Assembly: GCA_000431815.1 (NCBI GenBank)
Contig: FR889250.1
Location: 62,725-126,724, forward strand
Origin: Butyrivibrio sp. CAG:318
GTDB lineage: Bacteria; Bacillota; Clostridia; Lachnospirales; Lachnospiraceae
Length of the DNA: 64,000 nucleotides
Direction: 5' to 3'
The notes beneath the pieces were generated by a model. That model was not told where the DNA came from and did no database searches. It was given only the letters and a program-made list of their open reading frames with translations. Made by a program: the position numbers and the translations under genes. Shown here one piece after another: positions 25,107-35,643 of the stretch (position 1 is its first letter; each line of letters begins with the position of its first letter).

Positions 25107-26399
25107 TTAAAAATCAAAATCTGACTCTGTAAGTTTCTGGAGACTCATCATGATACCGAGTTTGGCATGTCCCCATGTGAGCCCGCCCTGGAAGAATACC
25201 GAATAAGGCGGTCTTAACGGTCCGTCAGCCGAAAGCTCGATGGATGCTCCGGATACAAATGTACCTGCTGCCATAATAACCTTGGAATCATATCCCGGCA
25301 TATCCCAAGGCTCAGGAGTTACATGTGAATCAACAGGTGATGCAGCCTGTATTCCTTTGCAGAATGCTATAAGATATTCAGGTTTCATAAGCTCAACAGC
25401 TTGTATTATATCATAGCGCGGTTCATTAGAATCCGGTATGACCTTAAAGCCGAGGCGTTCATACAGATTTGCAGCAAAAATAGCACCTTTAAGAGCTGCT
25501 GCCGTAACCGTAGGGGCCATAAAAAGACCTTGGAAAAACTGTGAATTGACTCCCAATGATGCGCCAAGTTCCCTTCCGAGACCCGGAGCTGTAAGTCGGT
25601 ATGCGGCATTATCGACATATTCTTTACGGCCGCAGATATATCCTCCGATTGGTGCAAGTCCGCCGCCCGGGTTCTTTATGAGAGAACCGACAACAAGGTC
25701 TGCACCGACATCCGTAGGTTCAATTGTTTCAACGAACTCGCCGTAACAGTTATCCACCATACATATAACATCGGGTTTGATGCTTTTTACAAATGAAATG
25801 AGCTCTCCGATGCGTTCAACAGATAATGTCGGCCGGGAAGCATAACCTTTGGAACGTTGTATTGTTACAAGTCTGGTACGTTCATTTATACCGGCACGTA
25901 TTGCATCATAATCAAAATCGCCATTCTCCTTAAGATCTGCCTGTGCATATGTTATTCCGTATTCGGCAAGGCTGCCTTTTTCTTCTCTTATTCCTATAAT
26001 TCCCTGTAATGTGTCATAAGGCATGCCTACAGGAGAAAAGAGCTCATCTCCCGGTCTTAAATTTCCGGCAAGGGCAACCGTAAGTGCATGTGTTCCGCAG
26101 GTTATCTGGGAACGTACAAGAGCACTTTCTGCATGGAAGACATCTGCATATACATTTTCGAGTGCATCGCGGCCGATATCATTGTATCCGTAGCCGGTTG
26201 ACGTTCCGAGATGTGCTTCACTCACCTGATTTTTCTGCATGGCTTTTATAACTTTCATCTGGTTGTATTCCGCAACCTTGTCTATAGCTGCAAATCTTTC
26301 GGAAAGACCGGACTCAATCTCATCGGAAATAGCAATAACTTTATCGCTTATACCCATTTCTTTATATATTTCATTGATTTTATTCTGAATATCGTTCAT
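25107..26399 (-). CDS. ynbB: Methionine gamma-lyase-family PLP protein (YnbB)
   Basis: A 430-residue fold-type-I PLP enzyme of the family once called aluminium-resistance protein. It carries SEAHLGTSTGYGYNDIGRD near the N-terminus, a central VDNCYGEFVE aspartate and the PLP-lysine segment DLVVGSLIKNPGGGL. The substrate is unproven. Its ATG shares one base with the miaA stop (TAATG) and AGGA lies 7 bases upstream, so it is coupled to miaA. Confidence 0.92.
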   Translation of the reverse strand: MNDIQNKINEIYKEMGISDKVIAISDEIESGLSERFAAIDKVAEYNQMKVIKAMQKNQVSEAHLGTSTGYGYNDIGRDALENVYADVFHAESALVRSQITCGTHALTVALAGNLRPGDELFSPVGMPYDTLQGIIGIREEKGSLAEYGITYAQADLKENGDFDYDAIRAGINERTRLVTIQRSKGYASRPTLSVERIGELISFVKSIKPDVICMVDNCYGEFVETIEPTDVGADLVVGSLIKNPGGGLAPIGGYICGRKEYVDNAAYRLTAPGLGRELGASLGVNSQFFQGLFMAPTVTAAALKGAIFAANLYERLGFKVIPDSNEPRYDIIQAVELMKPEYLIAFCKGIQAASPVDSHVTPEPWDMPGYDSKVIMAAGTFVSGASIELSADGPLRPPYSVFFQGGLTWGHAKLGIMMSLQKLTESDFDF

Positions 26400-27358
26400 T
26401 ATATTTCCTCGCAATCACATATTTTATGTTTTTTTATTTCATTCAGCATGAAGCTGAGCGCGGCAGTCCGGTCACCGTTAAAGGAATCAAGATTAACCCA
26501 GGTAACATCCTTTTCACGTCCAAACCATGTAAGCTGGCGCTTGGCAAAGTGTCTGGTATCGCGCTTCAGTATGTAAACCGCTTCATCAAGTGTGGTCACA
26601 CCATTGTAATAGTCAATAATTTCCTTGTATCCCAGTCCTTTCATTGAGACAAGTGATTTATCATATCCCATATCCATCAGTGAACGCACTTCGTCAAGAA
26701 GTCCATTTTCAATCATTAAATCAACACGTCTGTCAATGCGTTCATATATACGTTTCCGGTCATCATTGAGCACAAAATATATATAATTATACGGTGATTC
26801 CTTAACCGACTGTTCTTTGTTATGTTCGGAAATCTTCTGCCCGGTCTGGTGAAAATACTCCAATGCCCTTATGACGCGTTTAAGATTATTTGGATGAATT
26901 GCCTGTGCGGACTCAGGGTCGACCTCGTTAAGAAGTGAATGAACATACAATTCACCATGTCGTGATGCAATGTCATACATCTGTGCACGGAAATTGTCAT
27001 CAGTGTCAGTATCGGTAAAATCGATATCATATAATACGGATTGAATGTAGAATCCGGTTCCGCCCGCTATTATCGGAATATGTCCCGCATCATATATCTC
27101 ATCCATTGCCACATTGGCCATTTCCTTAAAACGGAATACGTTAAAATCCTCGGATGGGTCAAGAACATCTATAAGATGATGTCTGATTCCATGCATTTCG
27201 TCAGGCATGATTTTGGCTGTGCCTATGTCCATTTTCTTATATACCTGCATTGAATCAGCGCTTATTATTTCACCGTTTATGTGTCCGGCAAGCTGTATTG
27301 ACAGTTCTGTTTTACCGACGGCAGTTGGCCCGGTAAGGATTATGAGTGGTTTTTTCAT
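26399..27358 (-). CDS. miaA: tRNA dimethylallyltransferase
   Basis: Transfers a dimethylallyl group to A37 of tRNAs reading UNN codons. It has 319 residues; the P-loop GPTAVGKTELSI starts near residue 10, followed by EIISADSMQVYKKMDIGTAK, IIAGGTGFYIQSVLYD and the C-terminal TRHFAKRQLTWF. TAGGAG precedes the ATG. miaB, which acts next on the same nucleotide, lies three genes upstream on the same strand. Confidence 0.97.
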   Translation of the reverse strand: MKKPLIILTGPTAVGKTELSIQLAGHINGEIISADSMQVYKKMDIGTAKIMPDEMHGIRHHLIDVLDPSEDFNVFRFKEMANVAMDEIYDAGHIPIIAGGTGFYIQSVLYDIDFTDTDTDDNFRAQMYDIASRHGELYVHSLLNEVDPESAQAIHPNNLKRVIRALEYFHQTGQKISEHNKEQSVKESPYNYIYFVLNDDRKRIYERIDRRVDLMIENGLLDEVRSLMDMGYDKSLVSMKGLGYKEIIDYYNGVTTLDEAVYILKRDTRHFAKRQLTWFGREKDVTWVNLDSFNGDRTAALSFMLNEIKKHKICDCEEI

Positions 27359-27373
27359 AGGAACTCCTATATG

Positions 27374-29218
27374 CTATATTATACGTTTGAATTTTTTCTC
27401 AAGCTCATATTTACTCATTGTAATTAATGTAGGACGTCCATGTGGACAGTTGTACGGATTATCAAGTTCCATAAGTTCGTCAATAAGTTCACGTGCTTCT
27501 GCATATGAAAGTTTATTGTTGCCTTTTACAGCTGCTTTACAGGACATTGTTGCAATCCTGTCCTTTATGGAATCAGGAGTAATTTTAACTCCGGCACCGG
27601 ACATGTCATCAAGGATTTCCAACAGAAGATCTTTTGGCGATGCGCCGGCAAAATCCGCCGGGATACCGCTTATCACATATTCGTCGCCGCCGAAACTTTC
27701 TATTTCATATCCGAATTTATTAAATTCAGGCATGTGTTCTTTAAGAATATTGTCTTCCTGTAAAGAAACTTTGATGATTTCGGGTGGACTTATATATTGT
27801 GTATGTATTGTATGCTCTTTATAACGTTTCATAAAACGTTCAAAAAGGACCTTTTCATGGGCTGCATGCTGGTCAATAATATACATATTATTCTCAAATT
27901 CAATAATCCAGTAAGTGTCAAATACCTGACCGATTATCTTGATTGATTTTTTATTCTGTTCTTTAAGCAGTTCCGGGCGTTCAAATAGTTTAAGCTGTGT
28001 GTAATCCGGTTTTAAAACCGATGTATCATACTCGGCCGCACGTTTTGTTTCAAAAGGTTCAGGCATTCTTGCAGGTTTATCGTCCGTATCTGATGTGACG
28101 GCTTTGGTGAATGAGACACTTTCTGACAGTTCTGTCACGGCTGCATTGGCACTGTCTGCATTGGTATTATCTGCCGGTAATGTCAATGCAGGCGGAATAA
28201 CTTTATCATCAAGTGTTGCATCGACTATAAGTTCTTTTTGCGAAAGGGCTTCCATAACGGCATTCCTGACACAATCATATATATAAGGCGAATTGGCAAA
28301 ACGGAGCTCCATCTTGGACGGGTGTACATTTACGTCAAGAAGTTCAGGCTCTATTGTGATGTGAAAAGCCGTAAACGGATATTTATGCTGCATTATAAAC
28401 GGCGCAAAGCCCTCTTCTATCGCCTTGGAAACGATGGAATTTCTTATATATCGCCCGTTAATATAATAATTTTCGTAATTGCGGTTTCCGCGGCAGACCG
28501 CCGGTTTGCCGATAAAACCGTCCATTGAAAAAGTATCGAATTTTTCGTGGATTTCGATGAGATTTGCGGATATTTCCCTTCCGTAAACTGCATATATTAC
28601 ATCCTTTAAATTACCGTTGCCGACCGTCTGGAGCTTTGGCTGGTTATTGTTAATAAATCTGAATGAAATATCGGGGTGCGACATACATAAATGTTCCATG
28701 ACAGAATTTACATAACCGGCTTCTGTTGCAGGGGTTTTAAGAAATTTGCGCCTTGCCGGAGTGTTATAGAAAAGGTTGCGTACCAAAAAAGTTGTTCCGT
28801 CAGGAGCACCGACATCTTCAAGCTCTTTTTCAGATCCCCCGTCAATTCTGTATCTTACACCGGAAAGGGATTCGGGACATTTGGTTATTAATTCTACCTG
28901 GGATACGGCACTTATACTTGACAGCGCTTCGCCTCTGAATCCGAGTGACGATATGCCAAGAAGGTCAGCTGCTGTCTTTATCTTGCTTGTGGAATGTCGT
29001 AAAAATGCGACTTTAACTTCTTCTTTATGGATTCCGCATCCGTTGTCCGTAACTCTGATAAGTGTCATGCCACCGTCTTTTATCTCGACCGTTATGGCAT
29101 TGGCACCGGCATCTATGGCATTTTCAACCAATTCCTTTACGACCGATGAAGGCCTTTCAACGACCTCTCCTGCCGCTATTTTATTTATTGTATTGCTGTC
29201 CAGAATGTTAATTGACAT
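27374..29218 (-). CDS. mutL: DNA mismatch repair protein MutL
   Basis: A 614-residue GHKL ATPase: ENAIDAGA, the DNGCGI motif and FLRHSTSKI lie in the N-terminal domain. The C-terminal dimerisation domain carries DQHAAHEKVLFE, the metal-binding motif of endonuclease-active MutL, fitting a genome without MutH. A variable low-complexity linker (about 335-420) separates the two. It sits 3 bp after mutS. Confidence 0.97.
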   Translation of the reverse strand: MSINILDSNTINKIAAGEVVERPSSVVKELVENAIDAGANAITVEIKDGGMTLIRVTDNGCGIHKEEVKVAFLRHSTSKIKTAADLLGISSLGFRGEALSSISAVSQVELITKCPESLSGVRYRIDGGSEKELEDVGAPDGTTFLVRNLFYNTPARRKFLKTPATEAGYVNSVMEHLCMSHPDISFRFINNNQPKLQTVGNGNLKDVIYAVYGREISANLIEIHEKFDTFSMDGFIGKPAVCRGNRNYENYYINGRYIRNSIVSKAIEEGFAPFIMQHKYPFTAFHITIEPELLDVNVHPSKMELRFANSPYIYDCVRNAVMEALSQKELIVDATLDDKVIPPALTLPADNTNADSANAAVTELSESVSFTKAVTSDTDDKPARMPEPFETKRAAEYDTSVLKPDYTQLKLFERPELLKEQNKKSIKIIGQVFDTYWIIEFENNMYIIDQHAAHEKVLFERFMKRYKEHTIHTQYISPPEIIKVSLQEDNILKEHMPEFNKFGYEIESFGGDEYVISGIPADFAGASPKDLLLEILDDMSGAGVKITPDSIKDRIATMSCKAAVKGNNKLSYAEARELIDELMELDNPYNCPHGRPTLITMSKYELEKKFKRII

Positions 29219-29221
29219 ATA

Positions 29222-31873
29222 TTACCACCTGTTTTTGATTTTGTCCTGTATGGAATATAACTGATTAAGTGCGTCAATAGGTGTAATCCTTGACAAATCA
29301 AGATTCTTGATTTCATCAATGATATCATCATTGTTAACCGCATCAAAAAGCGACATTTGCACAAATTCTTCTTTGCCGACATGTTCCGGTATTTTAACAT
29401 CATCCTTGGTAATGCCAAGTCTTGCAATTTCTTTGGTTTTCATTGAAATGTCATTATCGGCGAGTTCATTGACAATTTCTTTAGCTCTTGCGATTACATT
29501 ATCCGGAACACCGGCCAGTTTGGCTACCTGTATGCCGTAACTCTTGTCAGCTCCGCCTTTTACTATTTTACGGAGAAAAACTATATCATCGCCCTGTTCT
29601 TTAACGGCAATACAGTAATTATTGACACCGTCCACGAAACCTTCAAGTTCAGTGAGCTCATGATAGTGAGTTGCAAAAAGCGTCTTTGCTCCAAGCAATC
29701 GGCGGTTGCTTATGTGTTCAACGACGGCCCATGCAATGGAAAGTCCGTCAAATGTGCTGGTTCCGCGGCCGATTTCATCCAATATAAGGAGGCTGTCAGC
29801 TGTAGCGTTACGCAGGATATTAGCCACCTCGGTCATTTCAACCATAAATGTACTTTGTCCGCTTGCAAGGTCATCAGATGCGCCGACTCTTGTGAAAATC
29901 CGGTCACATATACCTATATCTGCTTCTTTGGCCGGAACATAGGAACCTGTCTGTGCCATAAGTACTATAAGCGCTGCCTGCCGCATATAAGTAGATTTAC
30001 CTGCCATATTTGGACCGGTAATTATTGATATGCGGTTTTTGTCATTATCAAGATATGTATCGTTTGATACAAACATGTTGTCGGGAATCATTTTTTCAAC
30101 AACCGGATGTCTTCCGCCTATTATGTTAATAATACCTTTTTTGTTAATTGAAGGACATACATAATTATTCTGCTGCGCTACGAGTGCAAGCGAAGCAAAA
30201 ACATCAATTCCTGCAATTGCCCTTGCGGAATTCTGTATACGGACAACCTGTGAAGCAATTCTGTTTCGGATTTCCGCAAATATATCGTATTCCAGAGCGA
30301 AAAGTTTATCTTCCGCCCCAAGAATTATATCTTCAAGTTCTTTAAGTTTTGGCATTGTATAGCGCTCTGCATTGGTAAGTGTCTGTTTGCGTATATAATC
30401 ATCCGGAACCATATCTTTGAAAGAGTTTGTAACTTCAAAATAATATCCGAAGACTTTGTTGTATTTAATGCGCAGTGTTTTTATGCCCGTCCGTTCGCGC
30501 TCTGATGCCTCTAATTGTGCCAGCCAGTTCTTACCGTCCGTCTTGGCACTTCGTAACTTGTCAACTTCTTCATTAAAGCCATCTTTAATTATTCCGCCGT
30601 CTTTAATCTGAAGCGGAGGCTCATCGACAATAGAACGGTTTATAAGATCGTATATATCATCGAGAGTATCTAACTCTTTATAAAGTTCCTGCATCTTTTC
30701 ACTTTTAAGCGATGCAAGTTCTTTCTTAATCGAAGGGAGCATTTCAAGTGAGCCGCGGAATGCTATAAGTTCCCGCGGACCGGCACTTTTGGTGCTGATT
30801 CTTCCGATAATACGCTCAAGGTCGTATACCGGGTTAAGATATTCGCGGATTTCTTCTCTTGTTATATAATTGTCAATTAATTCCTTGACAGCCTGCTGCC
30901 TCTTCCTGATATCTTCAACAGTAATAAGAGGCTGCTCTATTATATTTCTCAGGAGACGTGCACCCATTGCTGTTTTGGTTTTATCAAGTACCCATAAAAG
31001 AGAGCCTTTTTTATTTTTCTCACGCATGGTTTCCACAAGCTCAAGATTACGCCTTGTGAAACTGTCTATGATCATATATCTGCCGGTACTGTACGGGGTA
31101 ATCCTCGTGATGTGCGGAAGAGAATTTTTCTGCGTCTCATAAAGATAATTCATAAGAGCTCCGGATGCGATTATTCCGGTAGGATAATCCGTAAGCCCCA
31201 GCCCGTCAAGTGAGGATACCTTAAAATGGTCTTTTAATATACGCTTTGCGCCGTCATCATCAAAATACCACGAATCAAGTGAAGACATGGATATGGAAAG
31301 CCTGTTTCGGATCTCTGTCAGGTCAATTCCGCTTATGTCAAAAGATTCATTGCATATAATCTCAGAAGGTGCAAACTTATTGATTTCGTCAAGAAGTTCA
31401 CGGCCGGATGACAGTTCGGAAACCATAAATTCACCGGTTGTGACATCCGTGACGGCCAGACCGATGCTTCTGCCCATATATGCGATGCACATAAGATAAT
31501 TATTACGGTCTTCATTAAGCGCCCCCGAATTGAAATTGGTTCCGGGAGTTACAACTTTTATTACTTCGCGCTTTACAAGCCCCTTTGCCTGCTTCGGATC
31601 TTCAACCTGTTCACAGATTGCGACTTTATATCCTTTTTCTACAAGGCGGTTTATGTATGTATCTGCTGCATGGAAAGGTACGCCACACATAGGTGCGCGT
31701 TCGGCCTGACCGCAGTCTTTTCCGGTAAGTGTCAGTTCAAGTTCGCGCGATACATTTACTGCATCATCAAAAAACATTTCATAGAAGTCGCCAAGCCTGT
31801 AAAAAAGGATACAATCTTTGTATTGCTCCTTGGTTTCAAGATATTTTTGCATCATTGGGCTGTATTCTGCCAT
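29222..31873 (-). CDS. mutS: DNA mismatch repair protein MutS
   Basis: An 883-residue mismatch sensor. The N-terminal mismatch-binding motif is RLGDFYEMFFDDA (the Phe-x-Glu wedge is FYE). The lever and clamp domains follow, then the ABC-type ATPase with GPNMAGKSTYMRQ, DEIGRGTSTFDG and ATHYHEL. GAGGTT precedes the ATG. It is distinct from the membrane-anchored MutS-like protein at 47354-49039. Confidence 0.98.
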   Translation of the reverse strand: MAEYSPMMQKYLETKEQYKDCILFYRLGDFYEMFFDDAVNVSRELELTLTGKDCGQAERAPMCGVPFHAADTYINRLVEKGYKVAICEQVEDPKQAKGLVKREVIKVVTPGTNFNSGALNEDRNNYLMCIAYMGRSIGLAVTDVTTGEFMVSELSSGRELLDEINKFAPSEIICNESFDISGIDLTEIRNRLSISMSSLDSWYFDDDGAKRILKDHFKVSSLDGLGLTDYPTGIIASGALMNYLYETQKNSLPHITRITPYSTGRYMIIDSFTRRNLELVETMREKNKKGSLLWVLDKTKTAMGARLLRNIIEQPLITVEDIRKRQQAVKELIDNYITREEIREYLNPVYDLERIIGRISTKSAGPRELIAFRGSLEMLPSIKKELASLKSEKMQELYKELDTLDDIYDLINRSIVDEPPLQIKDGGIIKDGFNEEVDKLRSAKTDGKNWLAQLEASERERTGIKTLRIKYNKVFGYYFEVTNSFKDMVPDDYIRKQTLTNAERYTMPKLKELEDIILGAEDKLFALEYDIFAEIRNRIASQVVRIQNSARAIAGIDVFASLALVAQQNNYVCPSINKKGIINIIGGRHPVVEKMIPDNMFVSNDTYLDNDKNRISIITGPNMAGKSTYMRQAALIVLMAQTGSYVPAKEADIGICDRIFTRVGASDDLASGQSTFMVEMTEVANILRNATADSLLILDEIGRGTSTFDGLSIAWAVVEHISNRRLLGAKTLFATHYHELTELEGFVDGVNNYCIAVKEQGDDIVFLRKIVKGGADKSYGIQVAKLAGVPDNVIARAKEIVNELADNDISMKTKEIARLGITKDDVKIPEHVGKEEFVQMSLFDAVNNDDIIDEIKNLDLSRITPIDALNQLYSIQDKIKNRW

Positions 31874-31874
31874 T

Positions 31875-33287
31875 TTATCTAACCTCTTTTTCGCCTAAGT
31901 AATAGAATCCCTTGCTTTCGTCAAGCCTTACATTTACAATCTGACCGATAAGGGATGCATCTCCCGGAAAATGTACAAGAGTATTGTTGGAAAGTCTTCC
32001 TGTGACAAGTTCAGGGTGCTGTTCATTGACATCCTCAACAAGAACCGGGAGCGTTTTACCGACATCAAGACCGCATCTTTTGGAAGCACCCTCACTGACT
32101 GCGGCTAAAAGCCTGTCAAAACGCGGTTTGGTAATCTCTTCCGGTATCTGGTCAGGCATCGATGCCGCCGGCGTTCCGGTTCGTCTGGAGTATATAAATG
32201 TGAAAGCACTGTCAAATTCAGCCTGTTTTACAACATCGAGCGTATCTTCAAAATCTTCTTCTGTTTCGCCCGGAAATCCTACTATTATATCTGTGGTTAA
32301 TGCTACGTCGGGAAGTCTGTGTCTTATCCTGGATACGAGTTCAAGATAAGATTCCTTGGTATAATGCCTGTTCATAAGCTTGAGTATCCTGCTGCTGCCG
32401 GACTGAAGCGGCAGATGTATATGACGGCATATTTTAGGAGTTTGTGCCATGACTTCAATGAGTTCATCTGACAAATCCTTAGGATGAGGAGTCATAAATC
32501 TTATGCGTTCAAGGCCGTCAATTGCAGCCACTTCTTTAAGGAGCTCTGCAAAAGTAACAGGATTATCAAGTGTTTTTCCGTATGAATTTACATTCTGTCC
32601 GAGAAGCATAACTTCCTTGACACCGTCCTGCACAAGTCTTTCGATTTCGCGTACGATTTCTTTGGGTTCACGGCTCCTCTCGCGTCCGCGGACATAAGGA
32701 ACTATGCAATAACTACAGAAGTTATTGCATCCGAACATAATATTTATTCCGGATTTGAAAGGATATTTTCTTGAATTTGGAATATCCTCAACAATCTGGT
32801 TCGTATCCTTCCAGATATCTATAATCATGCCGTCGGAATTAATCCTGTCATATATCAGTTCTGCCAGTTTGAAAATGTTATGTGTACCGAAAACGATGTC
32901 CACAAATTTGTAAGTGGTTTTGATTTTCTCGATTTCATCAGGTTCCTGCATCATACATCCGCAGATTGCGATAAGCATATCTTTGCGGTGTTTCTTGATA
33001 GCATTGAGATGCCCGAGGCGTCCGTATACTCGTGTATTGGCATTTTCGCGGACAGAACATGTATTGTATATTACAAAATCAGCTTCTTCTGTATCAGATT
33101 CCTTATATCCTATTTCTTCAAGTATTCCGGCAAGTTTCTCGGAATCTCTTGCATTCATCTGGCATCCGAATGTCTGTATATGATATGTTAAATCACGTCC
33201 GAGTCCGGCACTGCGTCTGGCTGTGATATCCTTAAGCAGTTTCATATAAGCAAACTGTCTTTCCGGTTCATTTGATGGTATTGTCAT
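31875..33287 (-). CDS. miaB: tRNA-2-methylthio-N6-dimethylallyladenosine synthase
   Basis: A radical-SAM methylthiotransferase that completes ms2i6A37 in tRNA. It has 470 residues: N-terminal UPF0004 domain with three Fe-S cysteines (FGCQMNARDS, YNTCSVREN, CGCMMQ), the radical-SAM CxxxCxxC in CNNFCSYCIVPYVRGRE, and a C-terminal TRAM domain. It ends 1 bp before mutS begins. Confidence 0.97.
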   Translation of the reverse strand: MTIPSNEPERQFAYMKLLKDITARRSAGLGRDLTYHIQTFGCQMNARDSEKLAGILEEIGYKESDTEEADFVIYNTCSVRENANTRVYGRLGHLNAIKKHRKDMLIAICGCMMQEPDEIEKIKTTYKFVDIVFGTHNIFKLAELIYDRINSDGMIIDIWKDTNQIVEDIPNSRKYPFKSGINIMFGCNNFCSYCIVPYVRGRERSREPKEIVREIERLVQDGVKEVMLLGQNVNSYGKTLDNPVTFAELLKEVAAIDGLERIRFMTPHPKDLSDELIEVMAQTPKICRHIHLPLQSGSSRILKLMNRHYTKESYLELVSRIRHRLPDVALTTDIIVGFPGETEEDFEDTLDVVKQAEFDSAFTFIYSRRTGTPAASMPDQIPEEITKPRFDRLLAAVSEGASKRCGLDVGKTLPVLVEDVNEQHPELVTGRLSNNTLVHFPGDASLIGQIVNVRLDESKGFYYLGEKEVR

Positions 33288-33311
33288 TGCTGTTGTAAAC
33301 CTTTCCGACGG

Positions 33312-34556
33312 CTAACGGATCTGACCGTTTCCGTATATAATATATTTGGTAGTTGTGAGTGCTTTAAGCCCCATTGGTCCTCTTGCGTGGAGCTTCTGCG
33401 TACTTATTCCTATCTCGGCACCGAACCCGAATTCAAAGCCGTCCGTGAATCTGGTAGATGCATTTACATAAACTGCCGCTGCATCCACTTCATCAAGAAA
33501 TTTGCGTGAATTACTATAATCATTGGTTACTATTGCCTCTGAATGTCCGGTGTTGTATTTATTGATATGACTTATCGCTTCATCTATATCATCAACAACC
33601 TTAAGTGATACTATATAATCGAGATATTCTGTTTTGTAATCCTCTTCGGTTGCCTGTGTAAACTGAGGTACGATAACACGGGATTTTTCATCACCTCTTA
33701 TTTCAACATTATGTTTAAAGAGTCTTTTTGCAAGAAGGGGAATAAATTCATCCGCAATATCTTTATGTACAAGAAGTGATTCGCATGCATTGCATACACC
33801 TATACGCTGTGTCTTTGCATTTTCTATGATATTGAGTGCCATATCAAAATCAGCACTTGCGTCGACATATACATGACAGTTTCCGGTACCTGTTTCAATT
33901 ACCGGTATTGTGGCATTGTTGACGACAGCCTTGATAAGTCCGGCTCCGCCTCTTGGAATAAGGACATCTATGTATTCATTAAGATGCATAAGCTCGTTGG
34001 TAACGGCTCTGTCCGTACTTTCTATTAATTGTATACAGTCGGGTGTTATGCCGCATCCGGCTAATGTGTCCCTTATAATTGCTGTTATTGCTTTATTGGA
34101 ATTGATGGCATCACTGCCGCCTTTGAGGATTACCGCATTACCTGCTTTGAAACATAATCCGAAGGCATCAAGTGTAACATTGGGACGAGATTCATATATA
34201 ATGCCGATTACGCCGATAGGAACTCTTTTTTGACCGATGCATAATCCGTTCGGCCTTTCCCACATTCCGAGTACTTCACCGACAGGATCATCCAAAGCAG
34301 ATATCTGGGTTATTCCTTCTGCCATAGCCTTAATTCTGTCAGGATTAAGCATAAGACGGTCCACAAGACCTTCCTTCATGCCGGCGGCCTTGGCTGCCTG
34401 TATATCAATGTCGTTGGCTGCCAGTATAATGCCGGTACCCTCAACGATTGCAGCCGCAATCGCATTCAGTGCATTGTTTTTGTCGTTAATTTTAAGTTTG
34501 GCCGTAATTCTCGATGCTTCAAGGGCTCTCTGACCCATTTGTTCAAGTTCTGTCAT
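33312..34556 (-). CDS. proA: Gamma-glutamyl phosphate reductase
   Basis: Second step of proline synthesis: reduces gamma-glutamyl phosphate to glutamate semialdehyde with NADPH. The 414-residue aldehyde-dehydrogenase-fold protein has the catalytic Cys in QRIGVCNACESLLVH and the signature INKYNTGHSEAI. GAGGAGG precedes the ATG. Its partner proB lies two genes upstream. Confidence 0.97.
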   Translation of the reverse strand: MTELEQMGQRALEASRITAKLKINDKNNALNAIAAAIVEGTGIILAANDIDIQAAKAAGMKEGLVDRLMLNPDRIKAMAEGITQISALDDPVGEVLGMWERPNGLCIGQKRVPIGVIGIIYESRPNVTLDAFGLCFKAGNAVILKGGSDAINSNKAITAIIRDTLAGCGITPDCIQLIESTDRAVTNELMHLNEYIDVLIPRGGAGLIKAVVNNATIPVIETGTGNCHVYVDASADFDMALNIIENAKTQRIGVCNACESLLVHKDIADEFIPLLAKRLFKHNVEIRGDEKSRVIVPQFTQATEEDYKTEYLDYIVSLKVVDDIDEAISHINKYNTGHSEAIVTNDYSNSRKFLDEVDAAAVYVNASTRFTDGFEFGFGAEIGISTQKLHARGPMGLKALTTTKYIIYGNGQIR

Positions 34557-34567
34557 AAAAACCTCCT

Positions 34568-35137
34568 CTATAATAGTGCAGCAGCATGATAAACTCTTTT
34601 TTCCGATATTATGATATCAACTTTGATATCATATTCATCTGCTTCGACTGCATCATAAATTTGTGCATCATATGCGACACCTACCTTTGTAAGTCCGGGG
34701 TGTTTTGCAAGAAATTTGTCATAAAATCCTCCGCCGTAACCGGTTCTGTTACAGTTGGTGTCAAATGCAAGCCCGGGGACAATTATGAGTCCTTCATCCG
34801 TGTCTGTCAGATTATATGGATTGGCAGCCGGTTCCGGAATCCCCATGTAACCGTATACCAGATCCGAATCATCTGTTATCCTGTAAAACAGGATATGTCC
34901 GTCGCAGACCCTTGGAAGGGCAACCTTCTTGCCGGCCGCAAGTGCTTTTTTAATCAGATAATCCATATCGACTTCATTGTTGACGCTCTTGTATACATAT
35001 ATAACATCAGCCTGTTCATATTCATACATGGACATAATCTTCTCGCATATTCCAAGACTGTAGAAATCGGCTTCCTTTATATCAAGATTGCGTCTGTATT
35101 CTTTTGATTTGTTTCGTGCTTCTTTCTTGGTAATCAT
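34568..35137 (-). CDS. 5-formyltetrahydrofolate cyclo-ligase
   Basis: Returns 5-formyl-THF to the active folate pool as methenyl-THF, using ATP. The 189-residue protein shows ITKKEARNKSKEYRR at the N-terminus and the ATP/Mg site IIVPGLAFDTNCNRTGYGGGFYDKFL. The ATG at 35137 overlaps the stop of the preceding deaminase gene by one base (TGATG). Confidence 0.94.
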   Translation of the reverse strand: MITKKEARNKSKEYRRNLDIKEADFYSLGICEKIMSMYEYEQADVIYVYKSVNNEVDMDYLIKKALAAGKKVALPRVCDGHILFYRITDDSDLVYGYMGIPEPAANPYNLTDTDEGLIIVPGLAFDTNCNRTGYGGGFYDKFLAKHPGLTKVGVAYDAQIYDAVEADEYDIKVDIIISEKRVYHAAALL

Positions 35138-35625
35138 CAATATCCAAACTCTCCCATTACAGATTCGTCATTATCAATCCAGTCCATAACATTAATTATA
35201 CGGTAATTATCCTTGTCATCACGTATAATTACATCACGTATTCCTGCGTTGATTATCATCCTTTTACACATAGAACATGAACTGGCATTCTTTACATATT
35301 CGCCTGATGGCATTTCAAGGCCGACAAGATACAGTGTACTGTCAATCATGGCCTCTCTTGATGCACTTATGATGGCATTGGCTTCAGCATGGACACTCCT
35401 GCATAATTCATAACGTTCCCCGCGTGGAATATTCAGCCTGCTTCTTATGCAATATCCGAGGTCCGTGCAATTACAACGACCTCTCGGGGCACCGACATAT
35501 CCTGTTGAAATTATTTCGTCATTTTTGACTATAACGGCACCATAAAGCTTGCGCAGACATGTGCCGCGCTGCGAAACTGCCTGGGCAATATCAAGATAAT
35601 AATTGATTTTGTCACGTCTTTCCAT
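35137..35625 (-). CDS. dCMP deaminase (ComEB-type)
   Basis: Deaminates dCMP to dUMP for thymidylate synthesis. The 162-residue zinc enzyme has HAEANAI as first ligand and proton shuttle, and SCSMCKRMI as the other two ligands; YVGAPRGRCNC is the family's additional cysteine-rich block. GGGAGG precedes the ATG. Confidence 0.95.
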   Translation of the reverse strand: MERRDKINYYLDIAQAVSQRGTCLRKLYGAVIVKNDEIISTGYVGAPRGRCNCTDLGYCIRSRLNIPRGERYELCRSVHAEANAIISASREAMIDSTLYLVGLEMPSGEYVKNASSCSMCKRMIINAGIRDVIIRDDKDNYRIINVMDWIDNDESVMGEFGY

Positions 35626-35643
35626 ATGTATGCCTCCCGGTTA